Positions 1 through 8,992 are shown, counted from the stretch's first letter. The stretch is 64,000 nucleotides of DNA from AP-15 sp963736715 (GCA_963736715.1 CAVTQA010000001.1:1-64000), one strand, 5' to 3'. A program made the numbers and translations. The notes: generated by a model from the sequence alone, not told the origin.

Positions 1-2
1 TG

Positions 3-272
3 CGCCAACAGGCGCTGCGGCGCGACGGCTATCGCTCACGGTGGGAGCGCTGCGGCCGCCGGGCGACGCATGTCGATCACATCGTCACAAGGCCGCGATG
101 TGTCGATCGACCCGAAGATGAACTCGACAACCTGCGCTCGGCTGTGCGCGACGCACGACGCGCAGTTGAAGGACACAAGCCGGGTCCGCACGGCGTCCGG
201 CGCGGCCATGGCGGCCGCCCCGTCGTCCGCGGCTGCGACCGCGACGGCTGGCCGCTGGCGCCCCCCGCTAAA
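3..272 (+). pseudogene. HNH endonuclease remnant (phage-type), 5' end outside window
   Basis: Read from base 3 the strand encodes RRDGYRSRWERCGRRATHVD followed by HIVTRP and ELDNLRSAVRDARRAVEG, then VRGCDRDGWPLAPP. Phage HNH nucleases typically show CxxC-x-ATxVDHI, then a DNLR segment, a second CxxC pair, and a tail containing GCD-x-GWPLDP. Here the VDHI core and the tail are recognisable, but one Cys of the first pair is lost (WERC) and the second pair is replaced (VRDAR). The frame stays open past the expected end into unrelated sequence. It is therefore a decayed, probably inactive nuclease of prophage origin. The start lies before the window. Family assignment comes from pattern recognition only. 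Confidence 0.5.
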
Positions 273-887
273 AGGGGAGGGGGACTTCCCACAGCGCTCG
301 CGCGCCGCAACCGCAACGGGTCCAAATTGCGCAAAACCACGAAATTGGAGAAAAACCGAGTGAGAAAGTGCCGAGAGCAAACCAACATCCATCATTTTCA
401 ACAGGTTAGTGATAGCGGCTTGAGCGAATTTCCCGACGCACACATCTGGAAAACCCCCTGCTTTTGCCTGATATGCCAAATCTATCAAAGACTTGTTCAC
501 CCGCGAGGAGAAGGCGACAGCGGCTCTCTGAACGTGCGCGGAGTTCAGGATTTTTTGCGCGGCCGGTCGGCCGCTCTCGACCCCACAGCTGTCGTTCGTT
601 TCCGTGGATCGCAATGCCGGCCCATGCCCCGAAGCCGACCTTGCCGGGGACCAATCCGAGCGTCCCTCTCGGTCAGATCTGAATTCCGGTCCTCACCCGT
701 TTCCCGGCCAAGGGGGTTCTGGATTGCCCGCTTTTGTCCGCTGAGCCGTTTGAGCATGCGTCGGCCGGCCGGCATTGGCCGGCGTGGTTCCGACATCGCG
801 AACTCTCACACCGGACTGATGCATCGGAATTGGTGGTAATCGCTAATCACATCGAGCTGCGGGATAACGATCAGGCGATGGTCCCAG
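273..887. other. Non-coding stretch between two pseudogenes
   Basis: No frame here resembles a protein family I know. Near 268-290 there is a short C-rich/G-rich palindromic patch, and 340-480 is noticeably more AT-rich than its surroundings. It lies between the HNH remnant and the 3' end of the cyclase pseudogene and is probably degraded mobile DNA. Confidence 0.4.
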
Positions 888-2649
888 TCACATTGCGTCG
901 CCAGCGGCGCGCCGCAGGCCCGAGAGGAAAAACTCGCGCTGTCCAGGTTCGCGGAACAGCAGGTTGGCGGCGGCATGATCGGAGAGCCTATATCTCGCAG
1001 GTGGTCCACGATCCGGCGTGCGTCGTCCAGCCGCCCCATATGCCCGTAGCAGGAGGCGAGGACCCAGGATGTCGTGACATAAGTCGGTACCTGGCGCAGC
1101 GACCCGACCAGCAGTGCCGCGGCCTCGTCCAACCGGCGTGGCATGAATCGCAGCGCGCCAAGCCCGGTATCGTGAAACAGCCGCAGAGGCGTACGAGGGT
1201 CGAGGCGCAGCGACTTTTTGAAGTGCTCGATTGCCAGATCGGTCGCGCCCGCGAACAGCCTGAAGACGCGCTCCAGAACCAACCGTACGCACCGCTCGGA
1301 TTGAGCGAGAGCGCCTGATCGACCATAGCGAGGGGGGTTGCGATATCCTCGCCTAGGATCTCCAGCGTGCCGGCGGCGAACCGAGCACCGTGGGATCGTC
1401 AGGGGCGGCTCTCATGGCTCGCCTGGCCAGATCAAAACCGTCGCGCCGGGCGATTTAGGGGTCGTCGGTCCAGCCACCCCCAATGAGTTGGCCAGTGCAC
1501 CACGCGGCCAGCGCGAGTGCGGGACCATAGTTTGGATCGCGCGCGATCGCCTGGCGAAGCAAATCTAACGCCTGGAGCGCCGGCTCCTTGCCCCAGCCGA
1601 GCATCAGCGGCAGCGAGCGTAGGTAGAGGTCGTACGCGGTCAGATCGGCGGTTGGGCGCGCCACCGCCCGGCGCGTCTCGGCGGCCTGCAAAGCCGGTTC
1701 CATGATGCCGGCGACGCTCGTCGCGACTTGGTCCTGGAGGTCGAAGACATCTTCGATCGAGCCGTCGAACCGGTCGGCCCAGAGATGCGCACCGGTTGCC
1801 GCGTCGATCAGTTGCGCGGTAATCCGCACCAGGTTGCCGCCCTTACGCACCGAGCCTTCGAGGACATAGCGGACACCGAGTTCGCGCCCGACCTGCTTCA
1901 CGTCGACCGCCTGGCCTTGTAAGTGAAACTCGAATTGCGAGCGATTACGAACAGCCATCTGATCCGGCTGAGGGTGGTGATGATCTCCTCGACCATGCCG
2001 TCGGCGAAATACTCCTGCTCGGCGGTCGCCGCTCATGTTCTGGAACGGCAGCACCGCAATCGACGGCTTGTCGGGCAGGGCGAGCGTAGTGCGGCGCGGC
2101 GGCCGGCAGCGCGGCTGCAGCGGCGTCAATGCGGATGCGATGGACACGCACCGGCCGGGCGATGTTCTTGACCTGCTGCTCGCCCATGTCCTCGAACGCG
2201 AAGGCGAGCTGTCGCGTACCTGGTCGCGCACCACGTGGCTGACGCAGATGCCACCCGGCTCCGCCAACGTTTCGAGACGAGCGGCGACGTTGACGCCGTC
2301 GCCGAAAATGTCGTCCCCATCGATGATGATGTCGCCCAGATTGATGCCGACGCGGAATTCGATGCGCGTTTCGCTCGGTAACCGGCATTCCGCTCAGCCA
2401 TCTCCCGCTGTACGTCGACGGCGCAACGCACGGCGTCGACCACGCTGGGAAACTCCACCAAAAGTCCGTCGCCCGTTGTTTTGACGATACGGCCGCGATG
2501 CTTCGACGATCCTGGGATCGACCAATTCGCGGCGGATAGCTTTCAACGCCGCAAGCGTGCCTCCTCGTCGGCACCCATCGGTCGCGAATACCGACGACAT
2601 CAGCCGCCAGGATCGCCGTCAGCCGCCGCTCGACCCGTGCTTCGCTCAA
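888..2649 (-). pseudogene. Class III adenylate cyclase / TolB-like / TPR protein, multiply frameshifted
   Basis: On the minus strand the gene starts with MSEARVERRLTAILAADVVG, the usual start of class III cyclases in alphaproteobacteria. The family's landmarks follow but in changing frames: GTLAALKAIRRELVDPRIVE, then LVEFPSVVDAVRCAVDVQRE, then LAEPGGICVSHVVRDQV, then the TolB-like segment KPSIAVLPFQNMSGD with VKQVGRELGVRYVLEGSVRK. A TPR-like tail ends near REFFLSGLRRAAGD at 888. At least five frame changes are needed to read it through, so it cannot make a full product. The intact family makes cAMP and combines a cyclase domain with a TolB-like periplasmic-type domain and TPRs. The amino-acid signal is still strong, so decay looks fairly recent. 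Confidence 0.75.
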
Positions 2650-3217
2650 AGGTTCCTCCCAGCCACACGCAGGTCCTCGGCAGCCACCGATGGCATAAGC
2701 CTCACTCTGCGCCTCGGGCGGAAACCGATCAACGGTGCAGCAGGAAAGCTCGGGGCCGCACGCCCGTCCGCCGTTGCCGCATCAGCTGAGGCATCCAGAG
2801 TGACGACGCAAATCGACGGCTCGACGGAATATCCGAATGGCCGCTTTCTGGTGGACGCAACCGGCAGTCGGCGAGGACGTGAAGGTCGGATCAGTGTTGC
2901 TCTGACTCATTCACCAAGGGCATCGGAATGGTCGATTTCGGCGCGTCTCGCCCATTGCCCCGGGTCGCGGCGACGGTCTCTTTCTGATCACAGAGCGGGC
3001 ACTCAGTTTGGGTGGCAGGAACTGGTCTTCATGCCCCATTCCGGACCTTGCCTTGGACTATCTATCGGTGCGCGCAGGGTGGTAAACAGATATCCGGGGA
3101 GTAGTGCAAAATAAGAATTTTGCACTACTCGGCTTTGGCTCTCGCACCAGGGCCTCGTCGGTCCGGCCGACCCATGCCCGGTTGCGCTCACGTCCGTGAT
3201 GCCTGATCGTTTATGCG
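2650..3217. other. Intergenic region upstream of the TIR-NB-ARC-WD40 gene
   Basis: No convincing gene. It separates the 5' end of the cyclase pseudogene from the start of the TIR gene, so the promoter of the TIR gene should lie here. The only clear structure is the perfect 13-bp inverted repeat at 3099-3130. I see no good -35/-10 pair and no strong Shine-Dalgarno sequence before 3218. Confidence 0.4.
3099..3130. repeat. Perfect 13-bp inverted repeat with 6-nt spacer
   Basis: Left arm GAGTAGTGCAAAA (3099-3111), spacer TAAGAA, right arm TTTTGCACTACTC (3118-3130). It ends 88 bases before the TIR-NB-ARC-WD40 start codon. It could be an operator, a terminator for a vanished upstream gene, or a mobile-element scar. 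There is no T-run after the right arm, so an intrinsic terminator on the plus strand is less likely. Confidence 0.7.
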
Positions 3218-6200
3218 ATGAAAGCGCTGCCCGACAGGATCTTTATTTCCTACTCGCGCGCGGACGGCCGTGACTTCGCCGAGGCGTTCGAGCGTCGGCT
3301 TGAGCAAGAGGGCATCCACTCCTGGCGCGACCTGAAGAGCATGGAAGCCGGCGAAATCCGGCCGCAAGTGCTGCGGGCCATCGAGGATGCCAAGCACTTC
3401 GTGATGATCCTATCGCGCCGGGCGCTCACCTCGGACTGGATCAAGCGCGAGTGGTCGCACGCGCGGATGATGGGGAAGCGGGTGAGCCCGGTGCTGGCCG
3501 ACCCCGCCCTCAAGCGTGCTGAGTTGCCGGCTTGGATGCGGCGCGAGGAGGTGTTCGACATCGATCCCGAAAGGGATCGTGACGGAGAGCGCTGGAAGGC
3601 GCTCGTGCTCGTCATGCGCGGCGACGGGCGGACGAAGCGCGCGCCCTACATGCCGGGCGATCTCCCCGCCGACTTCGTCCCGCGTCCAGCGGAGTACGCG
3701 GCCTTGAAAGCGGCGGTGCTGGAGGAGGCGCCGGAGAAGACAGTGGCTCTGACGACGGCGCTGCGCGGCGCCGGCGGCTACGGCAAGACGATGCTTGCGA
3801 ACTATTTCTGCCGTGACCCCGACGTGCGGTTCGAATTTTCAGACGGCATCGTGCGCGTCGAGATAGGCAAGGAGCGCGGCGACGTCACCGGGCTCATCTC
3901 CGACCTCATCGAGAGGCTCGACCCGGACGGCGAGCGTCCCGGTTTCACGGACCCGGTGACTGCGTCGGAGTATCTGGGCGAACTGATAGGCGAGTTGCGG
4001 CTGCTTCTGGTGATCGACGACGTGTGGCGGGAGGCGCAGCTTCGCCCATTTCTGCGCGGCGGACCGAACTGCGTGCGGCTGGTGACGACGCGGCTGCCAT
4101 ATGTGCTCAAGGCCGTTCGGCATACCGAGGTGCTGATCGACGAGATGCGCGCGGCCGAGGCAGCACACTTGATCGCGATGAACCTGCCGGTTGCCGGTGA
4201 GCCGGGAGCTGCTGGCCGGCTGGCCCAGCTGGCGGACCGGCTGGGCAATTGGCCGCAGATGCTCGCCGTTGCAAACGGCTGGCTCCGCGACCGCGTGGAG
4301 AAGCATGAACGGATGGCCGACGCCATTGCGCGCTTCGAGCGTCGGCTCGCAAAAGACGGGCCGTTCGTGTTCGACCCGAAGGACGAGACCCAGCGCAACC
4401 GGGCGATCCGCCTCTGCATTGCAGCGAGCGTCGAGGACCTCGACGCGGCCGAGGCGATGCGGTTTGGTGAGCTGGCGATCCTGCCCGAGGATGAGGACGT
4501 GCCGCTCAGCGCCATCGAGGCGCTGTGGGCTCAGACAGCCGGGGTAGACGACGACGGAACGGACGATCTCGTCTGCCGGTTGGATGCGCTGTCCCTGTTG
4601 CAATCGCTTGATCTCGGCGCACGCACGCTGCGGCTGCACGACAACATACTCTGGTACCTGCGCGACAAGATCGTGGCGGAAAGCTGCCGCGCCGCCCACG
4701 CCGCCATGGTCGAGGCAATCGGGGCACATTGCGGCGGCGGCCGCTGGGAGATGCTGCCGCCCGGGGACGCCTATGGTTGGCGGTTCCTCATCCGTCACCT
4801 GCGCGGGGCGGCCCGAGATGAGGAGGCCGACCGGCTGCTCACCAACTACGCCTGGATCAAGGCGAAGCTGCGTGCATCCGCAGCGCGGGACCTGTTCGAC
4901 AGTTATTTGCCTGAAGGCCAGGACGAAGGAGTGCGGCTCGTCGGTCGAGCTATTGCACTCTCGGTTCCCGCGCTTGCGGCTAACCCGCATGAGCTCCCAC
5001 GACAGCTTTTCGGCCGGCTCGGGGGCCTCGCTCACGAAGTTGCGGCTGGTATCGTCGTCTCTGCACGACAGGATCCGGATTTTCACCCGGCACCGCGCTG
5101 GCCCGGTCTCACCCCGCCCGGTATAGAGCGCCTCCGCCTCGTTGGGCATGAGGGTGCGGTTTCGAGTAGCTGCTTCTCGCCCGACGGGGCGCGCATCGTC
5201 ACCGCCTCCGGTGACGGCACGGCGCGCCTCTGGGACGCAGCGACCGGCCAGGAAATCCTCGCGGTACGCGGCCATGAGGGCGGGGTGTCGAGTGCCTCCT
5301 TCTCCCCCGACGGGGCGCGCATCGCGACCGCCTCCGACGACGGCACGGCGCGCCTCTGGAACGCGACAACCGGCCAGGAGATCATCGCGCTGCGCGGCCA
5401 TGAGGACTGGGTTCTGAGTGCCTCCTTCTCTCACGACGGGGCGCGGATCGCCACCGCCTCCGGTGACGGCACGGTGCGCCTCTGGAACGCGATAACAGGC
5501 AGGGAGATCACCGCACTGCGGGGTCATGAGGGCTGGGTGCACAGTGCCTCCTTCTCTTCCGACGGGGGGCGCGTCGTTACCGCCTCTGATGACGAGACGG
5601 CGCGTCTCTGGGACACGACGACAGGCCAGGAGATCGCCGTGCTGCGGGGCCACGGGGGCTGGGTGCACAGTGCCTCCTTCTCCCCCGACGGGGCGCGCAT
5701 CGTCACCGCCTCCTGTGACTGCACAGCGCGTATCTGGAACGCGATAACCGGCCAGCAGATAAGCGCGCTTCGGGGCCATCGGCTCTGGGTGCAGAGTGCC
5801 TCCTTCTCCCCCGACGGGGTGCGCATCGTCACCGCCTCCTGTGACTGCACAGCGCGTATCTGGAACGCGACATCCGGCAAAGACATCATCACGCTGCGCG
5901 GCCATGAGGACTGGGTTCAGAATGCCTCCTTTTCCCCCGACGGGGCGCGCATCGTCACCGCCTCAGGTGATGGCACGGCGCGCCTCTGGGACGCGACGAC
6001 CGGTCAGGAGATCAGCGCACGGCCCGGCCATGAGACCGCGGTGTCGAGTGCCTCCTTTTCCCCCGGCGGGGCGCGCATCGTCACCGCTTCTGGTGACGGC
6101 ACGGCGCGTCTCTGGGACGCCACGACCGGCCAGGAGATCACCGCGCTGCGCGGCCATGAGGGCTGGATGCACCGTGGCTCCTTCTCCCCCGAAATGGTGC

Positions 6201-7168
6201 GTATGGTGCGCATCGCCGCCGCTTCTGGTTTCGACACGGCGAGCCTCTGGGACGCGACAACCGTCCAGGAGATCAACGCGCGGCGGGACCATAAGGGCTG
6301 GGTGCAGAAAACCTTCTACTCCCCCGGCGGGGCGCGCATCGTCACCGCCTCCCGTGTCCGCACGATGAGCTTTTGGGACGCGACAACCGGCCAGCAGATC
6401 ATCGCGCGGCGCGGCCATGGGTCCTGGGTGTACAGTGCCTCCTTCTCCCCGGACGGCGCGCGGATCCTTACCGCCGGCGATGACGGCATGGCGCGCCTTT
6501 GGGACGCGACAACCGGCCAACAGATCATCGTACTGCGCGGCCATTGGTGCTGGGTGTACAGTGCCTCCTTCTCGCCCAACGGAGCGCGGATCGTTACCGC
6601 CGGCGATGACGGCACGGCGCGTCTCTGGGACGCGACAACCGGCCAGGAGAGCATCGCGCTGTGCGGCCATGAGGACTGGGTGCAAAGTGCCTTCTTCTCC
6701 CCCGACGGGGCGCGCATCGTCACCGCCTCTGGTGACCGCACGGCGCGCCTCTGGGACGCGACAACTGGCCAGGAGGTCATCGCACTGCGCGGCCATGAGG
6801 ACTGGGTGAGAAGTGCATTCTTCTCGCCCGACGGGACGCGCATTGTCACCGCCTCCGGTGACGGCACCGCACGGATCTGGAGCGCGGCAACCGGCCAGGA
6901 GCTCATCGCGCTGCGCGGCCATGAGGACCGGGTACAGAGTGCCTCCTTCTCGCCCGACGGGGCGCGCATCGTCACCGCCTCCCGTGACCGCACGGCGTGC
7001 CTCTGGGACGCGACAACCGGCCAACAGATCACTCGAATAGTCCTGGACGCCTCGGTTACCGCGCTCAGCGTATACGGGGGCACAATCGCCCTCGGGGACG
7101 CGCTCGGCCGCGTTCATGTCCTTGAAGCAGAGGATTTCCTCCGCGCGGGGAGTTCGGCCAATGGCTGA
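3218..7168 (+). CDS. TIR / NB-ARC (STAND) / WD40-repeat protein, NLR-like
   Basis: This is a 1316-residue protein in three parts. Residues 5-100 are a TIR domain: FISYSRADGRDF, SWRDLKSMEAGE, and WIKRE with E78 where TIR NADases carry their catalytic Glu. Residues 150-450 are an NB-ARC/STAND NTPase with Walker A GAGGYGKT (184-191) and Walker B LLLVIDDVW (about 262-270), followed by a helical linker. Residues 641 to about 1275 are 15 WD repeats of 42 residues plus a degenerate last blade. STAND proteins of this layout usually sense a ligand through the repeats, oligomerise via the NTPase and fire the effector; bacterial TIR effectors typically consume NAD+ in phage defence. Sensing of a phage product and NAD+ depletion are inferences here. 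The start at 3218 has no strong RBS. The downstream gene overlaps by 8 bases. Domain calls are firm; function is inferred. Confidence 0.9.
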   Translation: MKALPDRIFISYSRADGRDFAEAFERRLEQEGIHSWRDLKSMEAGEIRPQVLRAIEDAKHFVMILSRRALTSDWIKREWSHARMMGKRVSPVLADPALKRAELPAWMRREEVFDIDPERDRDGERWKALVLVMRGDGRTKRAPYMPGDLPADFVPRPAEYAALKAAVLEEAPEKTVALTTALRGAGGYGKTMLANYFCRDPDVRFEFSDGIVRVEIGKERGDVTGLISDLIERLDPDGERPGFTDPVTASEYLGELIGELRLLLVIDDVWREAQLRPFLRGGPNCVRLVTTRLPYVLKAVRHTEVLIDEMRAAEAAHLIAMNLPVAGEPGAAGRLAQLADRLGNWPQMLAVANGWLRDRVEKHERMADAIARFERRLAKDGPFVFDPKDETQRNRAIRLCIAASVEDLDAAEAMRFGELAILPEDEDVPLSAIEALWAQTAGVDDDGTDDLVCRLDALSLLQSLDLGARTLRLHDNILWYLRDKIVAESCRAAHAAMVEAIGAHCGGGRWEMLPPGDAYGWRFLIRHLRGAARDEEADRLLTNYAWIKAKLRASAARDLFDSYLPEGQDEGVRLVGRAIALSVPALAANPHELPRQLFGRLGGLAHEVAAGIVVSARQDPDFHPAPRWPGLTPPGIERLRLVGHEGAVSSSCFSPDGARIVTASGDGTARLWDAATGQEILAVRGHEGGVSSASFSPDGARIATASDDGTARLWNATTGQEIIALRGHEDWVLSASFSHDGARIATASGDGTVRLWNAITGREITALRGHEGWVHSASFSSDGGRVVTASDDETARLWDTTTGQEIAVLRGHGGWVHSASFSPDGARIVTASCDCTARIWNAITGQQISALRGHRLWVQSASFSPDGVRIVTASCDCTARIWNATSGKDIITLRGHEDWVQNASFSPDGARIVTASGDGTARLWDATTGQEISARPGHETAVSSASFSPGGARIVTASGDGTARLWDATTGQEITALRGHEGWMHRGSFSPEMVRMVRIAAASGFDTASLWDATTVQEINARRDHKGWVQKTFYSPGGARIVTASRVRTMSFWDATTGQQIIARRGHGSWVYSASFSPDGARILTAGDDGMARLWDATTGQQIIVLRGHWCWVYSASFSPNGARIVTAGDDGTARLWDATTGQESIALCGHEDWVQSAFFSPDGARIVTASGDRTARLWDATTGQEVIALRGHEDWVRSAFFSPDGTRIVTASGDGTARIWSAATGQELIALRGHEDRVQSASFSPDGARIVTASRDRTACLWDATTGQQITRIVLDASVTALSVYGGTIALGDALGRVHVLEAEDFLRAGSSANG
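5138..7040 (+). repeat. 15 tandem 126-bp units encoding WD40 repeats
   Basis: The 126-base period is visible as recurring GGCCATGAGG...GTGCCTCCTTCTC...GACGGGGCGCGCATCGTCACCGCCTC...GCGCGCCTCTGGGACGCGAC. Units are highly similar at DNA level, which suggests recent duplication or gene conversion. Differences cluster at three residues after the GH dipeptide (EGA, EGG, EDW, EGW, GGW, RLW, EDW, ETA, EGW, KGW, GSW, WCW, EDW, EDW, EDR) and at the two variable residues of the ASxDxTARLW motif (G/G, D/G, D/E, C/C, R/R, G/R and others). Units 9 and 10 are the most divergent. Confidence 0.92.
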
Positions 7169-7352
7169 CGCGAAGGACCCGAAGCTCGCGCTCTTTGAGC
7201 TTTACCTCGCCACGGCGGAAAAGCTCAGCGACCGCCGTGCGCAGGCGAACGCATGGATGGGCACGAGGCCGGGAAGGTTTGCAAGCGGCGCAACCCCGTC
7301 ACCCCGATGCCTCGCTGCGAAGGACCGGTGTCCACCCACAGCCGACCCCTGA
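7161..7352 (+). pseudogene. Truncated small partner gene (possibly RipA-like membrane protein N-terminus)
   Basis: The ATG at 7161 lies inside the last codons of the TIR gene (ATGGCTGA overlap of 8 bases), the arrangement of a translationally coupled operon. The first 33 residues, MADAKDPKLALFELYLATAE followed by KLSDRRAQANAWM, look like the cytoplasmic start of small membrane proteins of the RipA-like octameric family, which typically begin with a YxxxxEKxSxRRxxAN motif before two transmembrane helices. After NAWM the frame turns into low-complexity sequence with no hydrophobic helix and stops at residue 63. It is thus probably a truncated or frameshifted remnant. If short functional peptides exist in this family it could still be expressed. 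Family assignment is from memory and moderate. Confidence 0.5.
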
Positions 7353-7657
7353 GGTGCAGAACTCAAATAGATTTGGAGGATATGACGCGCGCCGTGGCCT
7401 GATACTGCATCGCGACCGGAACCGAATTCGCTGCGATCGAGGCCGCGCTCGGATCCGCGATAGATTCCAGATGCCCCCCGTCACCGCCGCCGGCGAGACC
7501 ACTGACGCCTCAAGAGCGAGACCCAAGCCGCCACCCGGGCGGGTAGCGACGGCGACGGTGGACGCCTTCAAGCGCCAGCAGGGTATATTGGGGGTATGTT
7601 AGAATTTCGCGATTTCGATCAACCGATTACGATTGCTAGCTAATTTCCTCTGAATTA
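7353..7657. other. Degraded stretch downstream of the TIR operon
   Basis: Contains a good RBS-ATG (TTGGAGGATATG, ATG at 7382) that opens a 6-codon frame MTRAVA before a stop. Reading on in another frame gives YCIATGTEFAAIEAALGSAI, so this may be the start of a small gene broken by a short indel. I do not recognise a family. The rest shows nothing I can support. Confidence 0.3.
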
Positions 7658-7768
7658 GCGGACGAGGAAGGCACGCACGAGCGTTTGAAGGCGCATTTGC
7701 GGGAGCTGGTCGACCCGAAACTCAGCGAGTATCACGGACGCATCGTGAAGAATACCGACGACGGAAAG
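7658..7768 (+). pseudogene. Fragment of a second class III adenylate cyclase
   Basis: The plus strand encodes ADEEGTHERLKAHLRELVDP followed by KLSEYHGRIVKNTDDGK, which is the segment of class III cyclases just after the ADVVGYSRLM motif (usual form ADEEGT...ELVDP...HHGRIVKxTGDG). It breaks off at the border of the integrase gene. It is not a copy of the 888-2649 pseudogene, which has PRIVEAS in place of PKLSEYHG and lies on the other strand. About 37 codons survive; the rest is missing, presumably lost on integration or deletion at this point. Confidence 0.65.
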
Positions 7769-7780
7769 TCGGCAGCGGGA

Positions 7781-8992
7781 TTACCCGATGACGGCCAGTT
7801 TCGGCTGATCGCGCGGCGTCAGGTCGAGCATCGCGCCACGGATCAGCGCGTCGGCGTGATCGGTGATATAGCGGGAATAATTGCGCTCGATCATCGCGAC
7901 GCTGGTGTCATGACCGGCGGCGGCGATGCGGACCGGGACGCCGGCGAGCAACTGCCGGACGATGCTGCTATGGCGCAACGCGTAGATCGTCACTTCGGTC
8001 GGATCTTGGCCGCAGGCTCTCGCTACTCGCCGGAACGGGTAGGCGTGGTTCGATCGTTTCCACGGTTTACCGCCTGGCCGGGTGAGCAGCGGCGCGCGCG
8101 CCGACCGATCCGGCGCCGCCAGCCGTTCCAAGAGATCGGCCGAGATCGGGACCGGATAATGCGACTTCGCCCTTTTGCCTTTACCCTTTCGGGACGCCGG
8201 CATCATCAATCGCGGCTCACAGCCGTCCTGCAAGTCCCGCACCTCGAGCCGCACGATCTGGCTCGGCCGGGCGCCGGTCACCGCCGCGAGCTCGACAAAC
8301 AGGCCAAATTCCCGGCTGTCCTTGTAAGCTCTGGCGATCAGGTCGCGGACGACGCCATCGGCAAGGATGACGTTGCGGTCGTTCGTCGCGTTCGGGATCA
8401 GCGACAGCCCTTCCTGCCATGTGCGCCGGCTAATGATCCGCTCGTCCTGCCGGGCGGCCAAATTGAGAGCGGCTTTCAAGGAAAAGCAGGTGCGGTTGAC
8501 CGATGCGGGCGACATCCTCTCGATCAGCCCATCACGCCAAGCGCGCAATTCGCGCGCCGTCAGAAGCGTGATCAGCTTGCCGGCAAGGCCGTTCGTCATG
8601 TGGGCGCGGATCCGCTGGACATTGGCGACGTCGGCGCCGCGGGTCTTGAGATCGGCCTCGTACGCGTCGAGCGCGTGCGCGACGGTGATCGGCTCAGCTG
8701 TCCCGGCGCGATCCGCGCGCGCGAGCGAGCGGACCTGATCCTGGGCTTGCCAAAAGTTAAGGACTTCGCCGCCGTCAGCCTCGGCGAAGTCGTCGGCCGC
8801 GCCGATCGTGCGTACCCAACTGCCGCGCTTGCCGTCGGCCACCCGCATGACCCAAACGCCGCCGCTCTTGTTCCGGCGATACCCGAGCCCGAGGCCCTTC
8901 GCGACGCGGACGAATGTCGGCTTGACCGACACCGGCAGCCTGAGCCGCGCCGAGCGCGTCTCGAGGGTCGATGAGCGAATTGACCTGGCCAT
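7781..8992 (-). CDS. Tyrosine-type site-specific recombinase (phage/island integrase)
   Basis: A 403-residue protein. The N-terminal 70 residues resemble a phage integrase arm-binding domain, and residues 100-190 the core-binding (SAM-like) domain. The catalytic domain shows TGARPSQIVRL with Arg R242, the second Arg in YALRHSS (R340, with Tyr in place of the usual His three residues earlier), H361 in the GHDTS motif, and the nucleophile most likely Y372 in MIERNYSRY. It would integrate or excise the element by strand exchange through a 3'-phosphotyrosine. The gene points away from the restriction genes, and its 3' end lies 12 bases from the cyclase fragment. It appears intact, so mobility is possible, but I could not identify paired attachment sites. 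Confidence 0.9.
   Translation of the reverse strand: MARSIRSSTLETRSARLRLPVSVKPTFVRVAKGLGLGYRRNKSGGVWVMRVADGKRGSWVRTIGAADDFAEADGGEVLNFWQAQDQVRSLARADRAGTAEPITVAHALDAYEADLKTRGADVANVQRIRAHMTNGLAGKLITLLTARELRAWRDGLIERMSPASVNRTCFSLKAALNLAARQDERIISRRTWQEGLSLIPNATNDRNVILADGVVRDLIARAYKDSREFGLFVELAAVTGARPSQIVRLEVRDLQDGCEPRLMMPASRKGKGKRAKSHYPVPISADLLERLAAPDRSARAPLLTRPGGKPWKRSNHAYPFRRVARACGQDPTEVTIYALRHSSIVRQLLAGVPVRIAAAGHDTSVAMIERNYSRYITDHADALIRGAMLDLTPRDQPKLAVIG

Noticed and set aside
5138..7040. Regular repeats that could be mistaken for a CRISPR-like array
   Set aside because: The period is 126 bases, in frame, and each unit encodes a WD40 blade; there are no short repeats separated by unique spacers.
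3839..7117. Long open frames on the minus strand opposite the TIR-NB-ARC-WD40 gene
   Set aside because: They are antisense shadows of the repetitive GC-rich WD40 coding sequence, with no family similarity and no plausible starts.
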